Shown: positions 56,820-64,000 of the stretch, one piece after another
Layout of the letters: each line of letters begins with the position of its first letter
How positions within the stretch are numbered: the stretch's first letter is position 1
NCBI RefSeq assembly: GCF_015319355.1
Contig: NZ_JADILU010000001.1
Coordinates: 744,001 to 808,000 of the forward strand
Direction of reading: 5' to 3'
Source: Psychroserpens luteus
GTDB taxonomy: Bacteria > Bacteroidota > Bacteroidia > Flavobacteriales > Flavobacteriaceae
DNA: 64,000 nucleotides
Notes under the pieces: model-generated
The model's input: only the letters and a program-made list of their open reading frames with translations
Told to the model about the DNA's origin: nothing
The model's database searches: none
Program-made: the position numbers and the translations under genes

Positions 56820-58397
56820 TTAAAGAATATAATCTGTACTTACAAAGTTTGAAGCCCTGGAGTCTAATAATTCCTTTAAAATAGCATTGTTATACTCATT
56901 GTCTTTAGAGGCAACAAATGTTCTAATTGAAAATGAACGTAATGCATCATGCACACTCAATGTTGCAACAGCAGAATCTTTACGACCAGTAAAAGGGTAT
57001 ACATCTGGTCCACGTTGACAAGAACTATTTAAATTCACACGACAAACCAAATTCACTAAAGTGTCTATTAGAGGCGCTAATGTTTTTACATCCTTACCAA
57101 ATAAACTTACTTGTTGTCCATAATTCGAGGCAGCCATGTCATCTAAAGGTTCATCAATATCACTAAAAGGAACCACAGGAATTACGGGTCCAAATTGTTC
57201 TTCTTGAAACACTCTCATGTCTTTTGTTACAGGATATAAAACTGCTGGAAAAATATAATTCTCAGTAGTTTCACCTCCTTTTTTATTAATGACTTTTGCT
57301 CCTTTTGCTGTGGCATCATCAATTAATTCTTGAATATAGGCTGGTTTATCTGGCTCTGGAAGTGGTGTTAGTTTTGCGCCATCTTCCCAAGGGTTTCCAA
57401 ATTTAAGTGCATCTACTTTTGCTGAAAAACGCTTGTTGAATTCTTCAACGATATCATTATGTACATATAATACTTTTAAAGCTGTACAACGTTGGCCATT
57501 AAATGAAGTTGATCCTGCAATACATTCGTCTATTGCTAAGTCTAAATCGGCATCTTTTAATACAATGGCTGGATTTTTAGCTTCCAAACCTAAAACTAAA
57601 CGTAATCTATTACTTTTTGGATGCTGACTTTGTAATGCATTCGCAGATTTACTGTTTCCAATTAATGCCAAGACATCAACTTTGCCAGATTGCATAATTG
57701 GTGCTGCAACTGTTCTTCCTCTTCCGTAGATAATATTAACAACACCTTTTGGAAAACTAGTTTTAAAAGCTTCTAATAAAGGTGAAATTAATAATACTCC
57801 ATGCTTTGCTGGTTTAAAAATGGCTGTATTTCCCATAATTAAAGCGGGAATTAAAAGCGCAAATGTTTCGTTTAAAGGATAATTATAAGGTCCTAAACAT
57901 AGAACAACACCTAAAGGTCCACGACGAATATGTGCATTAACACCAGAGTTTTTTTCAAACTTAGCGCTATCACGATCCATTTGTTTGTAATCCTCTATGG
58001 TATCATAAATGTATTCAACGGTTCTATCAAATTCCTTTTCAGAATCTGGTAGATTTTTACCAATTTCCCACATTAAAAGTTTCACGATTTCTGCTCGTTT
58101 GGTTTTCATTTGCGAAACAAACTTTTCCATACAAGCAATACGGTTTACAACTTTCATCGTTGGCCATAAACCTTGTCCTTTGTTATAAGCCAAAACTGCT
58201 GCGTCAAGAGCTTGCAAAGCTTCTTTTTCTCCTAAAGTTGGAATAGTACCTAATAATGTAGGTTTATAAATTTCCGTAGAAGAAATAGTAGAATAAACTT
58301 CGGAAGTTTCTCCTGCCCAAGTTTTCAATTCACCACCTACTAAGTAGGTTTGTTGATTTAAAATATTTTTGATTTGATACTGTTCAGGAATATTCAT
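56820..58397 (-). CDS. gapN: NADP-dependent non-phosphorylating glyceraldehyde-3-phosphate dehydrogenase
   Basis: 525 residues, aldehyde dehydrogenase fold. The catalytic Glu lies in [12 protein letters not shown] and the nucleophile Cys in [33 protein letters not shown] matches the cofactor-binding part in a plant/bacterial GapN-like way. It oxidises glyceraldehyde 3-phosphate to 3-phosphoglycerate with NADPH formation. It starts 5 bases after ilvA, at the end of the isoleucine/valine operon, where NADPH is needed by IlvC. Another NADP-aldehyde dehydrogenase is an alternative, but the similarity to GapN is good. Confidence 0.83.
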   Translation of the reverse strand: MNIPEQYQIKNILNQQTYLVGGELKTWAGETSEVYSTISSTEIYKPTLLGTIPTLGEKEALQALDAAVLAYNKGQGLWPTMKVVNRIACMEKFVSQMKTKRAEIVKLLMWEIGKNLPDSEKEFDRTVEYIYDTIEDYKQMDRDSAKFEKNSGVNAHIRRGPLGVVLCLGPYNYPLNETFALLIPALIMGNTAIFKPAKHGVLLISPLLEAFKTSFPKGVVNIIYGRGRTVAAPIMQSGKVDVLALIGNSKSANALQSQHPKSNRLRLVLGLEAKNPAIVLKDADLDLAIDECIAGSTSFNGQRCTALKVLYVHNDIVEEFNKRFSAKVDALKFGNPWEDGAKLTPLPEPDKPAYIQELIDDATAKGAKVINKKGGETTENYIFPAVLYPVTKDMRVFQEEQFGPVIPVVPFSDIDEPLDDMAASNYGQQVSLFGKDVKTLAPLIDTLVNLVCRVNLNSSCQRGPDVYPFTGRKDSAVATLSVHDALRSFSIRTFVASKDNEYNNAILKELLDSRASNFVSTDYIL

Positions 58398-58402
58398 ATT
58401 TT

Positions 58403-59671
58403 TTAAACTAAGAATTGAAATAAATCGGGTTTATCATTTAAATAATCTCCATAAAAATTATGAAGCTTCATTTTTGTAATTAAAGGTTCTAGGTCGTCGG
58501 GTGATTTTAATTCTAATCCAACAACAGCGACATCATTATCTCTATTTGCTTTTTTTGTGTATTCAAAATGTGTGATATCATCTGTGGGACCTAAAATATC
58601 AACTACAAAATCTCTTAAAGCTCCTGAACGTTGAGGGAATTTAACGATAAAATAGTGTTTTAGATTTGCGTAGAGTAGCGCACGTTCTTTAATTTCGGCA
58701 GTACGCGTAATATCGTTATTGCTACCACTAATAACGCAAACTACGTTTTTGCCTTTAATTTCTTCGGAAAACTGATCTAAAGCAGAAAGACTCAAGGCTC
58801 CTGCAGGCTCAACGACAATAGCATCTTTATTGTATAGGTCTAAAATTGTCTGACAAATCTTACCTTCATCTACAGTAACTACACGATGTAATGTTTCTTT
58901 ACAAATAGCAAAATTCAAATCACCAACGCGTTTAACAGCTGCTCCATCTACAAAGCTATCTATAGAATTTAATGTAATGTTTCTATTGTTTCTTATAGAA
59001 TTTAGCATGGCAGGTGCTCCTTTTGGCTCTACGCTAATGATTTTTGTTTGAGGTGATAAAATTTTAAAAACAGACGATAATCCTGATGCAAGTCCGCCTC
59101 CTCCAACTGGTACAAATACGTAATGAATTGGAAGTTCTTGTGCTTGATCTATGATTTCTAATCCTACGGTTGCTTGACCTTCTATGACTTTTTCGTCATT
59201 AAATGGATGAATAAAAGTCTTATTCAATGCCTCAGATTGTTTTATTGCTTCATGGTAGGCATCATCAAATGTGTCACCAACCAAAACAACATCTACATAA
59301 TCTTCTCCAAACATTTTAACCTGCTCAATTTTTTGATTAGGAGTAGGGGAAGGCATGAAAATAGTACCTTTTATTTTTAGAAGTTTACAAGAAATAGCGA
59401 CACCTTGTGCATGATTTCCTGCACTAGCGCAAACAATCTCATTTTCAATTTGAGAGGCATTTAATGATGAGATTTTATTGTAAGCGCCACGAATTTTATA
59501 AGAACGGACTTCTTGTAAATCTTCTCTCTTAAAATAAATATTAGCACCAAAATGCTTAGAGTAACGTGCATTTTTAATTAAAGGCGTCACAGATGCGATG
59601 CCTCTTAGTTTTTCTGCAGCAGCTTCAATAGCTTCAAGTGTAGGTCTGTATATTGTTGTAGTTTCTTCCAT
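58403..59671 (-). CDS. ilvA: Threonine dehydratase (biosynthetic type)
   Basis: 422 residues from the ATG at 59671 (an upstream TTG at 59686 is less likely). [10 protein letters not shown] carries the PLP lysine, and [11 protein letters not shown] is the phosphate-binding loop. A single C-terminal ACT-like domain (about residues 330-422, [18 protein letters not shown]) would sense isoleucine or valine. It makes 2-oxobutyrate for isoleucine. It follows ilvC after a gap with repeats and is tightly followed by gapN. Confidence 0.95.
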   Translation of the reverse strand: MEETTTIYRPTLEAIEAAAEKLRGIASVTPLIKNARYSKHFGANIYFKREDLQEVRSYKIRGAYNKISSLNASQIENEIVCASAGNHAQGVAISCKLLKIKGTIFMPSPTPNQKIEQVKMFGEDYVDVVLVGDTFDDAYHEAIKQSEALNKTFIHPFNDEKVIEGQATVGLEIIDQAQELPIHYVFVPVGGGGLASGLSSVFKILSPQTKIISVEPKGAPAMLNSIRNNRNITLNSIDSFVDGAAVKRVGDLNFAICKETLHRVVTVDEGKICQTILDLYNKDAIVVEPAGALSLSALDQFSEEIKGKNVVCVISGSNNDITRTAEIKERALLYANLKHYFIVKFPQRSGALRDFVVDILGPTDDITHFEYTKKANRDNDVAVVGLELKSPDDLEPLITKMKLHNFYGDYLNDKPDLFQFLV

Positions 59672-59765
59672 ATTCACTTCCCTCAAAAGCGGGAATCTTT
59701 TTCTTATTTAAAATACTTACAGGGTTTTTAATGCTGAAATAAATTCAGCACAGCGCCTCATAGGA
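59672..59765. repeat. Mixed palindromic repeat between ilvC and ilvA
   Basis: A left unit with ATTC...GGGAATCT (59672-59698, degenerate form of the GTCATTCC family) and the hairpin TGCTGAA/TTCAGCA (59732-59750, the arg-type family). It fills the gap between the two genes. Confidence 0.6.
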
Positions 59766-59775
59766 TGATTATAGA

Positions 59776-61278
59776 TTATGCTAAAACTGAATCTTCAGTT
59801 TTTACATCAGATTTTATAATTTTCATTGCTGTCATTGCAGCTCTTAAGCGTTGACCAACAGCTTCAATTGGGTGATTTCTAATGGCATCGTTTACAGCGA
59901 TTAATTCAAGATTATCTGCTGCGTTAGATTTAGAGAATGACTTCCCAATAATATCGGTGTTTACAGTTTTCATAAAGTCTGTTAATAATGGTTTACACGC
60001 ATGGTCAAATAAATAACAACCATATTCTGCAGTGTCAGAGATTACTCTGTTCATTTCAAATAATTTCTTTCTCGCAATTGTGTTAGCAATTAATGGTAAT
60101 TCATGTAGAGATTCGTAATAAGCAGAATCTTCAATAATCCCAGCGCTTACCATAGTTTCGAATGCTAACTCTACACCAGATTTTACAAAAGCAACTAATA
60201 GTACACCATGATCAAAATATTCTTGTTCACTAATATGATCTGAAGTTAAAGCAGTTTTTTCAAAAGCAGTTTCACCTGTTGCAGCTCTCCATTTTAATAA
60301 GTTAACATCGTCATTTGCCCAATCTTCCATCATGGTTTTTGAGAAATGACCAGAGATGATATCATCCATATGCTTTTCAAATAAAGGTCTCATGATATCT
60401 TTTAATTCTTCAGATAATTGGTTTGCCTTTATTTTTGCTGGATTAGATAAACGATCCATCATATTGGTAATTCCACCATGTTTTAAGGCTTCGGTAATTG
60501 TTTCCCAACCAAACTGAATTAGTTTTGCAGCGTAACCAGCTTCAATTCCTTCTTCAACCATTTTGTCAAAACTTAAAATTGCACCTGTCTGTAACAAACC
60601 ACATAAAATAGTTTGCTCTCCCATTAAATCACTTTTGACTTCTGCAATAAAAGATGATTCTAAAACACCAGCTCTATGTCCACCAGTTGCTACAGCATAT
60701 GCTTTTGCTTGAGCCCAACCTTTGTTTTCTGGATCGTTTTCTGGGTGTACAGCAATTAATGTTGGTACACCAAAACCTCGTTTATATTCTTCACGAACTT
60801 CAGTTCCTGGGCATTTTGGCGCCACCATAATTACCGTAATATCTTCTCGAACTTGTGTTCCTTCTTCCACAATATTAAATCCGTGAGAATAACTTAATGT
60901 TGCTCCGTTTTTCATTAAAGGCATTACTGCTTTTACAACACTTGTATGCTGTTTATCTGGTGTTAAATTCAATACCAAATCTGCAGTTGGAATTAAATCT
61001 TGATACGTGCCAATATTAAAATTGTTTGATGTTGCATTTTTAAACGAATCACGTTTTTGATCAATAGCTACTTGACGTAAAGCGTAAGAAATATCTAAAC
61101 CAGAATCTCTCATATTTAATCCTTGATTTAAACCTTGAGCACCACAACCAATGATTACGATTTTCTTTCCTTTTAATACTTTCACGCCATCTTCAAACTC
61201 TGAAGCGTCCATGAAACGACATTTTCCTAATTGTTCTAATTGTACTCTTAATGGTAATGTGTTGAAATAATTTGACAT
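59776..61278 (-). CDS. ilvC: Ketol-acid reductoisomerase, class II (long form)
   Basis: 500 residues, the long class II enzyme closely resembling the Escherichia coli form. The start [11 protein letters not shown] and the NADPH loop [19 protein letters not shown] are clear, with duplicated knotted C-terminal domains ([19 protein letters not shown]). It makes dihydroxy acids of the valine and isoleucine pathways. Class II in a flavobacterium is expected. It is downstream of ilvN by 13 bases. Confidence 0.96.
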   Translation of the reverse strand: MSNYFNTLPLRVQLEQLGKCRFMDASEFEDGVKVLKGKKIVIIGCGAQGLNQGLNMRDSGLDISYALRQVAIDQKRDSFKNATSNNFNIGTYQDLIPTADLVLNLTPDKQHTSVVKAVMPLMKNGATLSYSHGFNIVEEGTQVREDITVIMVAPKCPGTEVREEYKRGFGVPTLIAVHPENDPENKGWAQAKAYAVATGGHRAGVLESSFIAEVKSDLMGEQTILCGLLQTGAILSFDKMVEEGIEAGYAAKLIQFGWETITEALKHGGITNMMDRLSNPAKIKANQLSEELKDIMRPLFEKHMDDIISGHFSKTMMEDWANDDVNLLKWRAATGETAFEKTALTSDHISEQEYFDHGVLLVAFVKSGVELAFETMVSAGIIEDSAYYESLHELPLIANTIARKKLFEMNRVISDTAEYGCYLFDHACKPLLTDFMKTVNTDIIGKSFSKSNAADNLELIAVNDAIRNHPIEAVGQRLRAAMTAMKIIKSDVKTEDSVLA

Positions 61279-61291
61279 TTTTCAGTTGTTT

Positions 61292-61819
61292 TTAATGTTG
61301 CAACGCTTTAAGCATTGTTGATATTTTCATTTCATCTTTAGTGACTGCAATACGTCCAGAACGTGTAAATTGCATGATTCCAAAAACGATTAATTCTCTA
61401 TGTAATAAGTCTATTTCTTCTTTTCTTCCAGATTTTTCAATAACGAAAAACACTTTGTTTACTGTCACAATTCTCGCGTTACTTTCTTTTATGATATTCT
61501 GAATTTGACGCTCATTAAACAATAAATCAGACTTTATTTTGAACATGCAAGATTCTTGATAAATCGTTTCGTCTTCAGTGTGATAAAAAGCTTTGATGAC
61601 TTCGACTTGTTTTTCTATCTGACCGATGATTTTTTTCATTTTTTCTTCGGAAAGCTGAACGACCATAATCCATTTAGTTACATTTTCAATTTCTGAAACT
61701 GATGAATTAATACTTTCAATATTAATGTGTCTTCTTTGGAAAATTGCCGAAATCCTATTTAATAATCCGATATTATTTTCGGTATAAATGGAAACCGTAT
61801 ATAAATTATTTTCATTCAT
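61292..61819 (-). CDS. ilvN: Acetolactate synthase small (regulatory) subunit
   Basis: 175 residues. The N-terminal ACT domain (YTVSIYTENNIGLLNRIS, about residues 7-24) is the valine-binding fold. It regulates IlvB by end-product inhibition. One base separates its start from the ilvB stop. Confidence 0.94.
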   Translation of the reverse strand: MNENNLYTVSIYTENNIGLLNRISAIFQRRHINIESINSSVSEIENVTKWIMVVQLSEEKMKKIIGQIEKQVEVIKAFYHTEDETIYQESCMFKIKSDLLFNERQIQNIIKESNARIVTVNKVFFVIEKSGRKEEIDLLHRELIVFGIMQFTRSGRIAVTKDEMKISTMLKALQH

Positions 61820-61820
61820 A

Positions 61821-63557
61821 TTATTCTAATCTTATATCTGAAACTGATGCTCCTGTTGGTATCATAGGAAATACATTTCCCTCTTTTTCTACACAAACCT
61901 CTAAAAAATAAGGACCATCTGTGTTTATCATTTTTTCTACAGCATCCTTAAGTTCTTCTCGTTTTGTTACTTTTTGTGCTTCTATAAAATAACCTTTTGC
62001 AATAGCAACAAAATCTGGATTTACCATTTCCGTAGAAGCATAGCGTTTATCAAAAAACAATTGTTGCCACTGTCTAACCATGCCTAAAAATTCATTATTT
62101 AAAACCACAATTTTAACTGGTACTTTTTGTTGAAAAATGGTACCCAACTCTTGAATGGTCATTTGGTAACCACCATCTCCAGAAATTGAAATAACTTCAC
62201 GTTCTGGAGCAGCCATTTTTGCTCCAATTGCAGCAGGAAGACCAAAGCCCATTGTCCCTAAACCTCCAGATGTAATGTTGCTTCTGGTTTTATTGAAATT
62301 TGCATAACGACAAGCTATCATTTGATGCTGTCCAACATCGCTAACAATTGCTGCATCTCCTTTGGTTTGGATATTAATTTCTTTTAAAACCTCAGCCATT
62401 GTTAATCCCTCTTTAGTAGGATGCAAATCGTGTTTTATGACTTTTTCATATTCGATAGCATATAAATCCTTGAATTTTTGATGCCATTCTGGATGTGTTT
62501 TTTCTTCTAAAAGTGGTAATAAAGCTTCTAGACTTTCTTTTGCATCTCCTAAAACAGCTACATCTGTTTTTACATTTTTATCTATTTCTGCTGGATCAAT
62601 TTCAAAATGAATCACTTTTGCTTGCTTTGCATACGTCGATAAGCTTCCTGTTACACGATCGTCAAAACGCATTCCGATTGCAATTAAAACATCACAATCA
62701 TTAGTCAAAACATTTGGAGCATAATTACCATGCATGCCAACCATACCAATATTTAATGGATGAGACGTTGGAATTGCTCCTGCGCCTAAAATAGTCCAAG
62801 CCGAAGGGATTCCTGCTTTTTCAACCACTGCTTTAAATTGAGCTTCAGCTTGACCCAAAGACACACCTTGACCCCAAACTATCATTGGTTTTTTAGCAGC
62901 ATTAATTAATTTTGCAGCAGCTTCAACTGAAGTGTGATCTAACTTTGGAATAGGAATATAACTTCTAACACCTGTACATTTTTCATATTTAAAATCGAAC
63001 TCTTCAAACTGAGCATCTTTAGTAATATCTACCAAGACTGGACCTGGACGACCACTTCTTGCGATATAAAAGGCTTTAGCAATAGCTTCAGGAATTTGTG
63101 CAGCTTTGGTAACTTGACAATTCCATTTTGTAACTGGAGTAGAAATACCCACAATATCAGTCTCCTGAAACGCATCACTACCTAACAAATGCGAAGCTAC
63201 TTGACCTGTAATACAGACCATTGGTGTACTATCTATTTGAGCATCTGCGATACCAGTAATTAAATTTGTTGCTCCTGGTCCTGAAGTTGCAAGTGCAACT
63301 CCGACTTTACCAGAAATACGAGCATAACCTTGTGCAGAATGCGTAGCACCTTGTTCATGACGTGTTAAGACGTGATGAATTTGGTCTTGATACTTATATA
63401 ATTCATCATAAACTGGCATGATTGCACCTCCAGGATATCCGTAAAGAATATCTACACCTTCAGCTAACAAACATTTTATGATGGCTTCACTACCTGAGAT
63501 TCGCTCTGTGGTTTGTGAATTTTTTGGATTGGTTTTTATCGTTTGAGTTTCTTTCAT
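61821..63557 (-). CDS. ilvB: Acetolactate synthase large subunit
   Basis: 578 residues. YGYPGGAIMPVYDELY with TRHEQGATHSAQGYARISG (the TPP-glutamate region) lies near the N-terminus, and the C-terminal TPP motif is SGDGGYQMTIQELGT with NNEFLGM. It forms acetolactate or acetohydroxybutyrate with FAD and TPP. It is downstream of ilvD across a 108-base gap. Confidence 0.96.
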   Translation of the reverse strand: MKETQTIKTNPKNSQTTERISGSEAIIKCLLAEGVDILYGYPGGAIMPVYDELYKYQDQIHHVLTRHEQGATHSAQGYARISGKVGVALATSGPGATNLITGIADAQIDSTPMVCITGQVASHLLGSDAFQETDIVGISTPVTKWNCQVTKAAQIPEAIAKAFYIARSGRPGPVLVDITKDAQFEEFDFKYEKCTGVRSYIPIPKLDHTSVEAAAKLINAAKKPMIVWGQGVSLGQAEAQFKAVVEKAGIPSAWTILGAGAIPTSHPLNIGMVGMHGNYAPNVLTNDCDVLIAIGMRFDDRVTGSLSTYAKQAKVIHFEIDPAEIDKNVKTDVAVLGDAKESLEALLPLLEEKTHPEWHQKFKDLYAIEYEKVIKHDLHPTKEGLTMAEVLKEINIQTKGDAAIVSDVGQHQMIACRYANFNKTRSNITSGGLGTMGFGLPAAIGAKMAAPEREVISISGDGGYQMTIQELGTIFQQKVPVKIVVLNNEFLGMVRQWQQLFFDKRYASTEMVNPDFVAIAKGYFIEAQKVTKREELKDAVEKMINTDGPYFLEVCVEKEGNVFPMIPTGASVSDIRLE

Positions 63558-63612
63558 ATACTCGTTTTTTTTTCCTTCTTACTCTTATGTTTTATTTTTT
63601 CGACTTATTTGT

Positions 63613-63662
63613 CGATTTCCGATTAGGATTCGGATAATTATCGGGACTGCCTGTGCAGGAAT
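63613..63662. repeat. Degenerate palindromic repeat between ilvD and ilvB
   Basis: TCCGATTAGGATTCGGA and the hairpin CTGC-CTGT-GCAG (63647-63658) followed by GGAATTT. This looks like a worn copy of the GTCATTCCTGC family. Confidence 0.45.
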
Positions 63663-63665
63663 TTA

Positions 63666-64000
63666 TTAGAATTCATCAGTTACGCAACCTTTTGAAGCAG
63701 ATGATACTGTTTTTGCATATTTATAGAGTACACCACGTTCAAATTTCAACTCTGGTGCTTTCCATGTTTGTTTTCTTTTTTGTAATTCTTCTTCGGAAAC
63801 TTCAACTGAAATAGAATTGGTTTCTGCATCAATAGTTATAATATCTCCATCTTTAAGTAAAGCGATTGTTCCTCCTTCTTGAGCTTCTGGAGTAATGTGG
63901 CCAACTACAAAACCATGAGTTCCGCCAGAGAATCTACCATCTGTAATTAAAGCAACATCTTTACCTAAACCTGCCCCCATAATTGCAGCAGTTGGTTTTA
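63666..64000 (-). CDS. ilvD: Dihydroxy-acid dehydratase, C-terminal part, cut by window edge
   Basis: The frame continues past an internal ATG at 63980 to the window edge and encodes [18 protein letters not shown], then [17 protein letters not shown], the IlvD C-terminal signature. About 111 residues are visible, ending CVTDEF. It is the first visible gene of the ilvDBNCA-gapN unit. The [Fe-S] ligands lie outside the window. Confidence 0.95.
   Translation of the reverse strand, partial: KPTAAIMGAGLGKDVALITDGRFSGGTHGFVVGHITPEAQEGGTIALLKDGDIITIDAETNSISVEVSEEELQKRKQTWKAPELKFERGVLYKYAKTVSSASKGCVTDEF

Noticed and set aside
1-64000. tRNA, rRNA, CRISPR, insertion sequences, prophage
   Set aside because: No tRNA-like cloverleaf in the gaps, no rRNA-like sequence, no regularly spaced repeats, and no transposase, integrase or phage gene among the supported frames.

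Overview
The window looks like about 64 kb of chromosome from a low-GC member of the Bacteroidota, most likely a marine Flavobacteriaceae (Winogradskyella/Olleya/Psychroserpens-like). The evidence is a SusC/SusD pair, a lipoprotein-type TamA partner (TamL), the acyl-ornithine arginine pathway with ArgF', short-form LeuA, perfect or near-perfect TAnnTTTG promoter boxes, and almost no Shine-Dalgarno signals. No rRNA, tRNA, CRISPR array, insertion sequence or prophage gene was found. The region reads as stable core chromosome with a few accessory modules.

Layout. (1) 1-7709, minus strand: a run that reads, in order of transcription, AhpD-like arsenosugar peroxidase-like protein, radical SAM ArsS, DUF2064 glycosyltransferase, SusC, SusD and a Na+/solute symporter cut by the window edge. 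(2) 7887-15543: a purine-oxidation island. Plus strand: xdhC, an unknown membrane protein and a THEP1-type NTPase. Minus strand: guaD-xdhA-xdhB, a RimJ/RimL-type acetyltransferase and an Mpv17-like membrane protein. (3) 15645-23030: tamB-tamL, an outer-membrane assembly pair. (4) 23391-29175: an MtfA-like peptidase, then an operon of an unknown helical-repeat protein, a MocA-like cytidylyltransferase and a Tat-exported, lipoprotein-type molybdenum hydroxylase. (5) 29323-36276, plus strand: leuA-leuC-leuD-leuB-ppc, ending in a strong terminator. (6) 36432-46989: a nitrogen-assimilation island, with porin-amt and glnB-amt on the minus strand and gltB-gltD divergent on the plus strand. (7) 47193-56393, minus strand: an arginine operon reading GNAT-argG-argC-proC-argD-argF'-argB-argE-argH, with intercistronic palindromic repeats at most junctions. 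(8) 56820-64000, minus strand: ilvD(partial)-ilvB-ilvN-ilvC-ilvA-gapN.

How it fits together. Regions 5 to 8 form an amino-acid and nitrogen block: ammonium uptake and sensing, the GOGAT step, the leucine and isoleucine/valine pathways, arginine, proline, and feeder enzymes (PEP carboxylase for oxaloacetate, GapN for NADPH). Regions 2 and 4 together supply two molybdenum hydroxylases and part of their cofactor maturation: guanine to xanthine to urate in the cytoplasm, and an exported oxidase of unknown substrate.

Most interesting signals. The octamer CTTCGGAA occurs about 39 times on the two strands combined, where base composition predicts one or two, and in several reading frames. Nested palindromic repeats of several related families sit in intercistronic gaps. 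ArgF' carries Ser at the residue that separates acetyl- from succinyl-ornithine enzymes. The arsenosugar genes may share a transcript with a SusCD/symporter uptake system. An Mpv17-like gene has no ordinary start codon. All counts and coordinates of small motifs were made by eye.
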